The notes beneath the pieces are model-generated. The model was not told where the DNA came from. It worked only from the letters and a program-made list of their open reading frames with translations, and did not search any database. Both the position numbers and the translations under genes were made by a program. Of a stretch of DNA of 64,000 nt, positions 8,848 through 17,727 are shown one piece after another. Where the stretch lies: the NCBI RefSeq assembly GCF_040538665.1, contig NZ_JBEWXT010000001.1, positions 2,878,501 through 2,942,500 on the forward strand, read 5' to 3'. Source of the DNA: Aureibaculum sp. 2308TA14-22. GTDB taxonomy: Bacteria; Bacteroidota; Bacteroidia; Flavobacteriales; Flavobacteriaceae. Position 1 is the stretch's first letter. Each line of letters opens with the position of its first letter.

Positions 8848-9684
8848 TTAGGCTTTCAAATACTCTAAGGCTACCCAATTGTTTCTTTCTATTATTTCTT
8901 CTAATTTCAAATTGTATTTAGAAGCTTCAGCATCTATGATAGAGATATCTTCTTGATAAAATCCACTTAATAATAAAATCCCTTTATCATTTAGACAATC
9001 AGCATAAATTTTAATATCACTGAGTAAAATATTCCTATTGATATTGGCAATAATTACCTCGTACTTTTTATTGATTAGCAATGATGCATCTCCTTCAAAA
9101 ACACTTATATGCTTGCAATTATTACGTTCAACATTTTCTAATGAGTTTTCATAACACCAATTATCAATATCAATTGCGTCTGTAGGATTGGCTCCTTTCA
9201 TTTCAGCGAAAATTGCCAAAATTCCAGTTCCACAACCCATATCTAATACTTTTTTACCTTTTAAGTCTAATTTTAAAAGATGTTGTACCATCATATGCGT
9301 GGTTTCATGATGCCCAGTACCAAAACTCATTTTTGGTTCTATGACGATGTCGTATTTTAAATTGGGATTAGGATGAAAAGGTGCTCTAATGCTTACTAAA
9401 TTATCTACTTGAATGGGATTGAAGTGTTGCTCCCACTCACTATTCCAATTGACTTGCTCTATTTCTTCTTTGGTGAATGAAATTTCAAACTCGTCACTTT
9501 GCAGCACATAAATTTCGTCCAAAATGTTGTCAGCATCTTCTTCTTTTTGGATATAGGCAACGAAACCTCCTTCGTTTTCAACAAAACTTTCAAATCCGAC
9601 ATTGCCCAATTCGGCAATAAGAATTTTCGTGGCAGGTTGTAATGGAGAAACAGTAAAATTATAGGCAATATAGGTATTAGGCAT
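8848..9684 (-). CDS. prmA: Ribosomal protein L11 methyltransferase
   Basis: PrmA trimethylates ribosomal protein L11 using S-adenosylmethionine. The 278-residue protein has an N-terminal substrate-recognition domain (about 1-90) and a class I methyltransferase domain. Visible motifs are MSFGTGHHETTHMM, the SAM-binding LDMGCGTGILAI (motif I) and the NPPY-like region IIANINRNILL. It starts 6 bases after tpiA, so the two are almost certainly co-transcribed, and clpS follows. Confidence 0.94.
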   Translation of the reverse strand: MPNTYIAYNFTVSPLQPATKILIAELGNVGFESFVENEGGFVAYIQKEEDADNILDEIYVLQSDEFEISFTKEEIEQVNWNSEWEQHFNPIQVDNLVSIRAPFHPNPNLKYDIVIEPKMSFGTGHHETTHMMVQHLLKLDLKGKKVLDMGCGTGILAIFAEMKGANPTDAIDIDNWCYENSLENVERNNCKHISVFEGDASLLINKKYEVIIANINRNILLSDIKIYADCLNDKGILLLSGFYQEDISIIDAEASKYNLKLEEIIERNNWVALEYLKA

Positions 9685-9690
9685 CTTTAA

Positions 9691-10449
9691 TTAAATAGCT
9701 TCAATAAGTGCTGAGAAATCTTCTGCTTTCAACGATGCCCCACCAATTAAACCACCATCTACATCTTCTTTAGAAAATATCTCTTTAGCATTATTGGGCT
9801 TCACGCTACCGCCGTACAATATTGAAACATTATTTGCTATGTTGGCATTATATTTTTTAGCAATTAAATCACGAATGAAAGCATGCATTTCTTGTGCTTG
9901 GTCTGGACTAGCAGTTTCACCCGTACCTATTGCCCAGACAGGTTCGTATGCTAAAATAATTTTTTTCCACGCATTGGTATCTAAATGAAACAAAGCATTC
10001 TTAATTTGAGATTCAACTACGTTAAAATGTTTTTCGCTTTTTCTTTCTTCCAGCTTTTCACCAAAACAAAAGATAACTTCCAGCTTGTTTTTTAAGGCTT
10101 GGTCTACTTTTTCAGTCAATAGTTTATCCGTTTCGCCAAAATACTCTCTTCGTTCTGAATGCCCTAAAATGACTGTTTTTACACCAATATTCTTTAACAT
10201 ATTGGCAGAAATCTCCCCTGTAAAAGCACCGCTGTCCGCTTGGTGCATGTTTTGGGCAGCTACCTCAATAGTTGATTTTTTAGCCTTTTTTACCACAGCT
10301 CTTAAATTAACATAGGTCGGAGAAACAATAACTCTTGTGTTTTTCAGTTTTTTCTTTTTAATTGCCTTTTTAATACCTTTCACTAATTTTTTTGATTCAG
10401 ACAAATTATTGTTCATTTTCCAGTTTCCGGCAACTATCTTTTTTCTCAT
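9691..10449 (-). CDS. tpiA: Triosephosphate isomerase
   Basis: A glycolytic TIM-barrel enzyme that interconverts dihydroxyacetone phosphate and glyceraldehyde 3-phosphate. All active-site motifs are present in the 252 residues: GNWKMN (Lys11), GHSERR (His97), AYEPVWAIGTG (Glu169) and the phosphate-binding LYGGSV and GGLIGGASL. The N-terminal third is unusually lysine-rich. It is the first gene of tpiA-prmA-clpS and diverges from pyrF across a 126-base region holding a -7 box for each direction. Confidence 0.97.
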   Translation of the reverse strand: MRKKIVAGNWKMNNNLSESKKLVKGIKKAIKKKKLKNTRVIVSPTYVNLRAVVKKAKKSTIEVAAQNMHQADSGAFTGEISANMLKNIGVKTVILGHSERREYFGETDKLLTEKVDQALKNKLEVIFCFGEKLEERKSEKHFNVVESQIKNALFHLDTNAWKKIILAYEPVWAIGTGETASPDQAQEMHAFIRDLIAKKYNANIANNVSILYGGSVKPNNAKEIFSKEDVDGGLIGGASLKAEDFSALIEAI

Positions 10450-10483
10450 TTTGTGGTGTTTAAATTCTAATTTAAATAAAGTA

Positions 10484-10491
10484 CAAATATA
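10484..10491 (-). promoter_or_regulatory. -7 promoter element of tpiA
   Basis: Minus-strand TATATTTG matches TAnnTTTG exactly, 34 bases before the tpiA ATG. No good -33 element was recognised. Confidence 0.5.
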
Positions 10492-10548
10492 AGAACTCGT
10501 GCTGACATTTTGTTTTGTAAACAGAAAAGAATATCTATTATTAATCCT

Positions 10549-10556
10549 TATTTTTG
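10549..10556 (+). promoter_or_regulatory. -7 promoter element of pyrF
   Basis: TATTTTTG matches TAnnTTTG and lies 19 bases before the ATG at 10576. It lies downstream of an alternative in-frame start at 10510, which argues against that start. Confidence 0.5.
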
Positions 10557-10575
10557 TGAAAATTTATTGATTTTT

Positions 10576-11385
10576 ATGACTAAAAAGCAACTTATTGAGC
10601 AAATTAGATTAAAAAAGTCTTTTTTGTGTATTGGTTTAGATGTTGATTTGGATAAAATTTCCGACCATTTAAAAGATTTGGACGATCCAATTTTTGAGTT
10701 CAACAAACAAATAATAGATGCCACACATCATTTAACAGTTGCCTACAAGCCCAATATTGCTTTTTACGAGGCCTATGGCATTAAAGGTTGGCAATCGTTG
10801 GAAAAAACCATTAACTATCTGAACAAAAACCATCCCGAAATTTTTACCATTGCCGATGCCAAACGTGGCGATATCGGTAACACCTCAACGCGTTACGCCA
10901 AAGCATTTTTTGAAGATCTTAATTTTGATTCCATTACCGTAGCACCTTACATGGGTAGAGATTCCGTTGAACCATTTTTAGCATTTGACGATAAGTTTAC
11001 TATACTTTTAACATTAACTTCTAATGCAGGTGGGTTAGATTTTCAAACCTTAGAATACAACCAAGAACAGCTTTACCAAAGTGTTCTTAAAACTTCACTC
11101 AACTATAAAAATTCAGAAAACCTAATGTACGTAGTTGGTGCAACGCGTCCAGAATATTTTCAAAAAATCAGAAAGATTGTCCCAGATCATTTTTTATTAG
11201 TCCCAGGTGTGGGTGCTCAAGGTGGAAGTTTGCAAGATGTCTGCAAATACGGTTTAACGGATGATATTGGCTTATTGGTAAATTCTAGTCGTGGAATTAT
11301 TTACGCATCTAATGGTAAGGATTTTGCTGAAAAAGCAAGTGAAAAAGCATTGGAATTACAACAAGAAATGGCAACATTGTTATGA
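10576..11385 (+). CDS. pyrF: Orotidine 5'-phosphate decarboxylase (class 2)
   Basis: Catalyses the last step of UMP synthesis. At 269 residues it belongs to the longer PyrF subfamily 2, with FLCIGLDVD near the N-terminus, [11 protein letters not shown], the catalytic [10 protein letters not shown] (Asp94, Lys96, Asp99), APYMGRDSV and VPGVGAQGG. An in-frame codon at 10510 would add 22 residues not found in the family and would place the promoter box inside the gene, so I use 10576. It diverges from tpiA and converges, with a 3-base gap, on the membrane-protein gene at 11389. Confidence 0.95.
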   Translation: MTKKQLIEQIRLKKSFLCIGLDVDLDKISDHLKDLDDPIFEFNKQIIDATHHLTVAYKPNIAFYEAYGIKGWQSLEKTINYLNKNHPEIFTIADAKRGDIGNTSTRYAKAFFEDLNFDSITVAPYMGRDSVEPFLAFDDKFTILLTLTSNAGGLDFQTLEYNQEQLYQSVLKTSLNYKNSENLMYVVGATRPEYFQKIRKIVPDHFLLVPGVGAQGGSLQDVCKYGLTDDIGLLVNSSRGIIYASNGKDFAEKASEKALELQQEMATLL

Positions 11386-11388
11386 GCA

Positions 11389-11898
11389 TTATGATAGTGT
11401 TTCCTTAACAAACTCATCCATTTCCACCATTTGATTATAGCCTTTCTTTTTACCTAACTGCCCAAAAACATAAAAAAGCACCCAAATAATAGGCATGGCA
11501 ATGCACATATACATAGCAAATTGATACTCTTGTTCTAAACTGAATTGTGTGTAAGCCATAATTAAAAAAATAATAAAAGCAAGTGCTACGGCAAAGTGAA
11601 AGAACATAAATAGGGTCCAAACTTGAGGTTTAGGTCCAAATAATCCTTTTAAAATGGTTTTATCATCCTCTTCTACAATTTCAATCTGCAATTGAGGCGA
11701 CCAAAAATGATCCTCTTCCTTTGGCACATCAATAACTATATGGTTACCAACTAATTTAGTTTTAAATTTATACTCTTTTTTTGCAAAAACTGCTTCAAAT
11801 TTATTTAACACAGCAGTTTTACTTTCCTTTAATTCCTCCCTAAAACGAGGCTTTAAAAGAATGGCGTTAATTTTATTATCGTGAATCGGTTGGTTCAA
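11389..11898 (-). CDS. Uncharacterised two-helix membrane protein
   Basis: A 169-residue protein of unknown function. The N-terminal half is soluble, with a strand-rich segment at about 55-90 that looks like a small beta-domain. Two membrane helices follow at about 94-115 and 128-147 and a basic/acidic tail closes it. The start codon is TTG at 11898; no in-frame ATG exists before the first helix, so either TTG is used or the true start is unclear. It is a single gene convergent with pyrF. I recognise no family and infer only an inner-membrane location. Confidence 0.7.
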   Translation of the reverse strand: MNQPIHDNKINAILLKPRFREELKESKTAVLNKFEAVFAKKEYKFKTKLVGNHIVIDVPKEEDHFWSPQLQIEIVEEDDKTILKGLFGPKPQVWTLFMFFHFAVALAFIIFLIMAYTQFSLEQEYQFAMYMCIAMPIIWVLFYVFGQLGKKKGYNQMVEMDEFVKETLS

Positions 11899-12003
11899 AA
11901 GGTTATTGGTTTTCTACTTCTGGTTAAAATTAGTAAATAAATTAGAACTGTCATTAGCTTTTTAACTTTTGTCTTCAGCCTCCATACTTCCAGCTTTTTC
12001 TCC

Positions 12004-12011
12004 TATCTTTG
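12004..12011 (+). promoter_or_regulatory. -7 promoter element of der
   Basis: TATCTTTG fits TAnnTTTG exactly and sits 19 bases before the der ATG. Confidence 0.5.
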
Positions 12012-12030
12012 CACCCAATTTTTTATCCTT

Positions 12031-13332
12031 ATGAGTATAGTTGCCATTGTAGGAAGACCTAATGTAGGAAAATCCACTTTTTTTAATCGTTTAATTCAGC
12101 GACGTGAAGCTATTGTTGATGCTGTAAGTGGCGTTACACGCGATAGGCACTACGGAAAAAGCGAATGGAACGGTCGTGAATTTACCTTGATTGATACAGG
12201 TGGCTATGTTAAAGGTTCCGACGATATTTTTGAAGCAGAAATTGACAAACAAGTCGAACTTGCCATTGAAGAAGCCGATGCCATTATTTTTATGGTAGAT
12301 GTGGAAACCGGTGTAACTGGTATGGACGAGGATGTTGCCAAATTGCTTCGTAAAGTAGACAAACCAGTTTTGTTGGCGATTAACAAGGTGGACAACAGCA
12401 AACGAAATGCCGATGCCGTTGAATTTTATGCTTTGGGCTTAGGGGAATATTACACCATTGCGAGTATCAACGGAAGTGGAACCGGAGATTTGCTAGACGC
12501 TTTGGTAAAGGTACTGCCCGAAAAAGAAGACGAATCTGATAATAACCTTCCTCGCTTTGCAGTTGTGGGTCGTCCAAATGCAGGAAAATCATCATTTATC
12601 AATGCATTGATTGGCGAGGAACGCTATATTGTAACTGATATAGCGGGAACTACAAGAGATGCCATAGATACTAAATACAACCGTTTTGGTTTTGAGTTCA
12701 ACCTAGTGGATACTGCAGGAATAAGACGGAAAAGCAAGGTAAAAGAAGACCTTGAATTTTATTCGGTTATGCGTTCGGTTAGAGCTATTGAACATTGTGA
12801 TGTAGCTATTTTGGTATTAGATGCCACACGCGGTTTTGAAGGACAAGACCAAAATATTTTTTGGTTAGCGGAAAAGAACAAAAAAGGCATTGTAATCCTC
12901 GTCAACAAATGGGATTTGATAGAAAAAGACACTAAAACTACTAAAGCATTTGAAACCAAAATCAGAAAAGAATTAGAGCCTTTTACAGATGTACCCATTC
13001 TGTTTGTTTCCGTTCTGACCAAACAGCGTATTTTTAAAGCTATAGAGACTGCTGTTGAAGTTTTTGAAAAAAGAAAAAAACGAATTTCTACTAGTAAATT
13101 AAATGATACTTTATTAGATATTATAAAACAAAATCCTCCACCAGCTTATAAGGGAAAATATGTTAAAATAAAGTTCTGTACGCAGTTGCCAACACCAACC
13201 CCCCAATTTGCGTTTTTCTGCAACCTACCCCAATATGTAAAACCACCTTATAAAAGGTACTTAGAAAATAAAATGCGTGAAATTTTTGATTTTCACGGTG
13301 TACCAATAGTGATTTATTTTAGACAAAAGTAA
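12031..13332 (+). CDS. der: Ribosome biogenesis GTPase Der (EngA)
   Basis: A double GTPase needed for 50S subunit assembly. In 433 residues the first G domain shows GRPNVGKS (8-15), DTGG (55-58) and NKVD (118-121). The second shows GRPNAGKS (180-187), DTAG (227-230) and NKWD (292-295). The C-terminal KH-like domain covers about 350-433. Length and order are normal. It has its own -7 box, and palindromic repeats start 10 bases after the stop. Confidence 0.97.
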   Translation: MSIVAIVGRPNVGKSTFFNRLIQRREAIVDAVSGVTRDRHYGKSEWNGREFTLIDTGGYVKGSDDIFEAEIDKQVELAIEEADAIIFMVDVETGVTGMDEDVAKLLRKVDKPVLLAINKVDNSKRNADAVEFYALGLGEYYTIASINGSGTGDLLDALVKVLPEKEDESDNNLPRFAVVGRPNAGKSSFINALIGEERYIVTDIAGTTRDAIDTKYNRFGFEFNLVDTAGIRRKSKVKEDLEFYSVMRSVRAIEHCDVAILVLDATRGFEGQDQNIFWLAEKNKKGIVILVNKWDLIEKDTKTTKAFETKIRKELEPFTDVPILFVSVLTKQRIFKAIETAVEVFEKRKKRISTSKLNDTLLDIIKQNPPPAYKGKYVKIKFCTQLPTPTPQFAFFCNLPQYVKPPYKRYLENKMREIFDFHGVPIVIYFRQK

Positions 13333-13341
13333 GTAGAGAAT

Positions 13342-13550
13342 CCATGCCTATGGCATGGTGTGAATCACTTATTCCGAACGACCGATAGGGAGATTCGGGA
13401 TCTCATTATTTTGACTCATGAAGACAAATTGAAAAATAAGTAAAAAAGTTATTTCACAATATTCAGAAGTAACATTCAAAAGATTGCTTCGTCGCTTACA
13501 GAATTAGGGATAACAAAAGTGATTTTTTTGTCATTGCTCCTCGCAATGAC
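13342..13550. repeat. Cluster of palindromic intergenic repeats (REP-like)
   Basis: The gap between der and the MFS gene is filled with hairpins. CCATGCC/GGCATGG is at 13342-13358, ATTCCGAA/TTCGGGAT (one G-T pair) at 13371-13401, and GTCATTG/CAATGAC at 13530-13550 around CTCCTCG. The last, read on the minus strand with the nearby GACGAAGCAATC, matches the TCATTGCGAGG...GAAGCAATC type of dispersed repeat common in bacterial genomes. Related pieces recur at 31549 and 45031 in this window. Confidence 0.65.
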
Positions 13551-13569
13551 CATTTTCAATTGAATACGT

Positions 13570-14751
13570 CTAAACTTTCCCTGGCTTCCCAATATACAAT
13601 CCTGAAAGCAGTTTTAGCACGGCGATCACCAATAACAAAATCAAGGCATACAACCAACTACCTGTAAAGTCAAAAACACTTGCAAAAATAAAAGGACCGG
13701 TAGCAGCGATAACATACCCAATAGATTGTGCCATTCCTGAAAGTTCAGTAGCTGATGCCGTATCGTGAGATCGCAATACTATAAAAAGTAAGGATAATCC
13801 AAAAGAACCGCCTAGCACAAACCCGATAAACGAAACCCACAATGCAACCTCTCCAAACTGCGGTAACATAAGTCCAACTATTCCTATTAATTCCATTAAT
13901 ATTAACACAAAAACAATAGCTCGCTGATCTGTTTTTTTACCTGCTATTGTTGGCACAATTAAAGACCCCAAAATTCCTGTTGCCTGAGATAAGGAAAGCA
14001 TCCAGCCAGAAAAATTAGCATCATAGCCTCTACTTATTAAAATAGCTGGTAACCAAGCCAAAATAACATAAAACGTCATAGATTGTAAACCCATAAACAA
14101 TGCTACTTGCCAAGCTAAACGGGACCTATTTAACGATTTCATAGCTTTAATATAATCGTTCTTTTGTGGTGGTTTTTTTAACCTTCTAACTTGCGGAGAC
14201 CAAACAATTGCCGCTAATAAAGCCAATAATGCCCAAACTATTAACGAACCTCTCCATCCAAAGCTTTCAATTTTAGTTAGTGGCACACTTATGCCTGCGG
14301 CCAATGATGCCCCAACAGCCATCACAGAAGAATAAATACTTGTAATAAAACCAGAATTTTCAGAAAAATTCCTTTTGGTTATTCCCGGTAACAGCACATT
14401 GCCAAAAGCAATTGCAATTCCAAATAATAAAGTTCCAAAATACAGATAAAAATTTCCTTCAATAGACCTGATTAAAATGCCTATCGTTAACAAAACCATT
14501 GCACCAAACAACGTTTTACCAATCCCGAAACGATTTGTAAATAAGGGTGTAAGCATTGAAATGATACCAAAAGCAATAAGTGGCAATGTAGTTAACAGAC
14601 CTAACATTGAATTCGAAAGTCCAGTTGCCTCTTTAATATCATCAACTAAAGGGCCTACTCCCGCAAGGGCAGGACGCAAATTAACAGCAATAAAAAGAAT
14701 ACCTACTAATAATAAAATATTAGTTGATTTTGTTGTTTTATTTATTGTCAT
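13570..14751 (-). CDS. CynX/NimT-type MFS transporter
   Basis: A 393-residue inner-membrane protein with about 12 predicted membrane helices, split by a basic central loop (RRLKKPPQKND). The LRPALAGVGPLVDDI segment after helix 1 is the signature of the CynX/NimT branch of the major facilitator superfamily (cyanate or 2-nitroimidazole transporters). Its substrate here cannot be read from the sequence, and no cyanase gene is nearby. It is a single minus-strand gene, divergent from the receptor gene at 14923. Confidence 0.88.
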   Translation of the reverse strand: MTINKTTKSTNILLLVGILFIAVNLRPALAGVGPLVDDIKEATGLSNSMLGLLTTLPLIAFGIISMLTPLFTNRFGIGKTLFGAMVLLTIGILIRSIEGNFYLYFGTLLFGIAIAFGNVLLPGITKRNFSENSGFITSIYSSVMAVGASLAAGISVPLTKIESFGWRGSLIVWALLALLAAIVWSPQVRRLKKPPQKNDYIKAMKSLNRSRLAWQVALFMGLQSMTFYVILAWLPAILISRGYDANFSGWMLSLSQATGILGSLIVPTIAGKKTDQRAIVFVLILMELIGIVGLMLPQFGEVALWVSFIGFVLGGSFGLSLLFIVLRSHDTASATELSGMAQSIGYVIAATGPFIFASVFDFTGSWLYALILLLVIAVLKLLSGLYIGKPGKV

Positions 14752-14866
14752 TTTTTATCACCTGTAAAATGAATGGCGAAAGTATTAAACCTTAATGACA
14801 AATAAGCATATATAGATAAAATTCAAATTGGATATTTTTTAACAAAACTTTAAACTACTATTTTAG

Positions 14867-14894
14867 TTGTTCTATATAAAAAACAATTCCTTTG
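14867..14894 (+). promoter_or_regulatory. Candidate promoter of the outer-membrane receptor gene
   Basis: TTG (14867-14869) and TTCCTTTG (14887-14894, one mismatch to TAnnTTTG) are 17 bases apart, followed by a 28-base leader to the ATG. Confidence 0.4.
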
Positions 14895-14922
14895 CTCTAT
14901 TGAAACCCACCATCAGCCCATA

Positions 14923-17706
14923 ATGAAAAAACTTATTACCTGCATAGCTATGCTATGTACCGTTGCTATTTTCGCTCAATCAAAAAACTATGAAATATCT
15001 GGAAAAATTGTTTCTGAAAATGATCAAAAACCGCTAGAAGCTGCAACCGTTTATTTAGAAAGAGCCAAAGATAGCACACTTATTACTTACACTATAACAG
15101 ACAAAAATGGCAACTTTAAATTAGAAGGAAAATCTCCATATAAAGATTTAAGATTAAACGTTTCTTTTATAGGTTATCAATCATACGCCAAGCTAATTAA
15201 TTATAGAGGTGAACCAATGAATTTAAACACTATTTCTTTGGCTGATGCCAATATATTAGATGAGGTAGTACTTAAATCTAGGTCTCCTATTACCATAAAA
15301 AAAGATACGGTAGAATTTAATGTAAGTTCTTTTAAAACTAAAAAAGATGCCAATGTTGAAGATGTCTTAAAAGAATTACCAGGTGTAGAAGTAGATGAAA
15401 ATGGAAAAATAACAGTTAATGGAAAAGAAGTGAATAAAATATTGGTAAATGGCAAACCCTTTTTTGGGAACGACCCTACTATAACCACACGAAATCTGAC
15501 CAAAGATATTATTGAGAAAATTCAAATTACAGATACCAAAACCAAAGCACAAGCCTTTTCTGGTGAAGACAGTGAAGGTGAGGATAAAACCATCAATCTA
15601 ACCATAAAAAAAGAAAATAATAAAGGTGTTTTTGGACGTGTCTCGGCTGGGGGTGGAACAGATAAACGCTGGGAAGCCGCAGGAATGTTCAATTATTTTA
15701 ATAACGATAGACGTATTAGTGTATTGGCTGGTGGTAATAACACCAACTCACCGGGTTTTAGTTTTGGTGAGATTCAAAAAATGTTTGGTGGTCGCGGTAA
15801 TTTTAGCATGAACGTAAGAGGTGGTCAAGTTTCTTTTGGTGTAAATGGTCTCAATTTTGGTGGTGGTCAAGGTATTACAACGTCAAAAAATACAGGTTTT
15901 AATTATGCCGACCAAATTGGAAAAAAAGTAGAGATATCTGCTGATTATTTTTATTCAACTAGTGATTCTGAAGACAAAAATGCAACACAGAGAGAAAACT
16001 TTTTACCAGACTCTAGATATTTTACAGATTCAGAGTCTACATCCTCAAATCATAATGATAACCACAGTGCCAATTTAGATTTTGAAATAGAAATAGACAC
16101 TACTTTACTAATCAATATTAAACCATCCTTTAGGTATTCAACTAATAAAAGAGAATTTGACCGAGAAGAAGAGTCTAGAGATGAAGCAAATATTGTGACC
16201 AATCAATCAAATACATCTTCATTTTCAGAAAGTAAGGCTAATAATTTTAGCAATGACTTTGATGTTACTAAACGTTTTGGTAGTGAAGGTTCTTTTCTAC
16301 GCATAAACCTAGACAATGAATTTAGTGCTAATAATTCTGATAATTTTTTAAGTTCAGAAACTTCTATTTTTGGTAATAATCCTGAAAACATTTCGAGAGA
16401 TCAATTTTCGGAAAACAATGAGAATACAAATAGTTTTTCTTCGAGGCTTACCTATAGGTTACCACTAGTAGGTAAAAAAGTTTATTTAGATTTTAGATAT
16501 ACTTACGGTTTTGAAAATACAGACAATGAAAAAAGCACCTATGATTTTAATAATGCCACACAAACATTTTCAGACTTTAATACAGAGCTAAGTACTGATT
16601 TTGAATATAAAAATTTTAGAAATGTACCAGGTTTACGCTTAACTTATAATAAAGATAAGTTTAATATAAATTTTGGAAGCGATATGGTATTTAGAACCTT
16701 AGAAAGTGAGGACTTTTTAAGACCTCAACTAAATTTAAAACGCAACTTCAGTAATTTAGAGTTAAACTCAAGGGTTCGCTATCGTTTTAGTTCAAAAAGA
16801 TCATTATATGTAAGATACAGACTGGACAATCAAGTACCACGACTAAGGCAATTACAACCTTTTCAAGATGTTTCAAACCCACTAAATATTATTACTGGAA
16901 ATCCTGCACTTGAGCCCACCAATAGACATAGTTTGAATTTTAGTTTCAATAACTACGATTTTCAGAAAGGCACAGGTATTTATACGTACATGGGAGGAGA
17001 TATTTCAAACAATGATGTTGTATCTAATAGTACAATTGATGAAAATTTTGTAAGAAACACTACTTATACAAATGTTAATGGGAATGGAAGTTTATACGTT
17101 GGAAGTGGTTACTCTAAGACAATTAAATTAGATACAATAAGAACCCTAAAATTGAATTTAGGACTGGGACTCAACCTAAGAAGATCTAACAATTTCAATA
17201 ATGGTACAAAATATCTTGCTAAGAACAATTCAATATCTCCGAACTTTGGTTTAACCTATACTTGGAAAGATGTGTTAGAAATTCGCCCTAATTATAGAGT
17301 ATCTTTTAACACAAATAAGTTTGACCTTGAACAATTTGATAATAGAGAATTTGTAACTCATAATTTAAGAATCTCAACGAGAACATCAGTACCTAAAAAT
17401 TTAGAATGGGAAAATCAAATTAGCTTTAATTATAATTCTAATATTGCTGATGGGTTTCAAAAAAGTGCTTGGTTTTGGAACTCAACACTATCATATTCAA
17501 TTATGAAAAATCAAGGTATGATAACCTTAAAAGCCTATGATCTGTTAAATCAGAATACCAATGCTAGAAGAATTTCTAATGAAAACTATATTCAAGATTC
17601 GCAAAGTACTGTATTACAACAATACTTTATGGTCGGTTTTAGCTATAAATTCAATACGTTAGGTAAAGCTGGCGAAGTAAGAAAAGATAGGTTTAGAATG
17701 TTTTAA
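14923..17706 (+). CDS. Outer-membrane beta-barrel receptor with carboxypeptidase-like N-domain
   Basis: A 927-residue exported protein. A signal peptide (about 1-19, ending IFAQ) leads into a CarboxypepD_reg-like beta-sandwich at about 25-110. A plug-like domain follows at about 115-230 (DVLKELPGVEVDENGKITVNGK), then a long Asn/Phe-rich beta-barrel of the OMP_b-brl_3 type to the C-terminus, with many alternating aromatic strands. Such proteins resemble TonB-dependent receptors but usually lack a classical TonB box; their cargo is mostly unknown. The last residues (GEVRKDRFRMF) end in Phe, as expected for a barrel substrate of the BAM machinery. No SusD partner is adjacent, so a SusC-type role is unlikely. 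It is a single gene. Confidence 0.88.
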   Translation: MKKLITCIAMLCTVAIFAQSKNYEISGKIVSENDQKPLEAATVYLERAKDSTLITYTITDKNGNFKLEGKSPYKDLRLNVSFIGYQSYAKLINYRGEPMNLNTISLADANILDEVVLKSRSPITIKKDTVEFNVSSFKTKKDANVEDVLKELPGVEVDENGKITVNGKEVNKILVNGKPFFGNDPTITTRNLTKDIIEKIQITDTKTKAQAFSGEDSEGEDKTINLTIKKENNKGVFGRVSAGGGTDKRWEAAGMFNYFNNDRRISVLAGGNNTNSPGFSFGEIQKMFGGRGNFSMNVRGGQVSFGVNGLNFGGGQGITTSKNTGFNYADQIGKKVEISADYFYSTSDSEDKNATQRENFLPDSRYFTDSESTSSNHNDNHSANLDFEIEIDTTLLINIKPSFRYSTNKREFDREEESRDEANIVTNQSNTSSFSESKANNFSNDFDVTKRFGSEGSFLRINLDNEFSANNSDNFLSSETSIFGNNPENISRDQFSENNENTNSFSSRLTYRLPLVGKKVYLDFRYTYGFENTDNEKSTYDFNNATQTFSDFNTELSTDFEYKNFRNVPGLRLTYNKDKFNINFGSDMVFRTLESEDFLRPQLNLKRNFSNLELNSRVRYRFSSKRSLYVRYRLDNQVPRLRQLQPFQDVSNPLNIITGNPALEPTNRHSLNFSFNNYDFQKGTGIYTYMGGDISNNDVVSNSTIDENFVRNTTYTNVNGNGSLYVGSGYSKTIKLDTIRTLKLNLGLGLNLRRSNNFNNGTKYLAKNNSISPNFGLTYTWKDVLEIRPNYRVSFNTNKFDLEQFDNREFVTHNLRISTRTSVPKNLEWENQISFNYNSNIADGFQKSAWFWNSTLSYSIMKNQGMITLKAYDLLNQNTNARRISNENYIQDSQSTVLQQYFMVGFSYKFNTLGKAGEVRKDRFRMF

Positions 17707-17727
17707 AAATTAAAACTAAATTTATAA

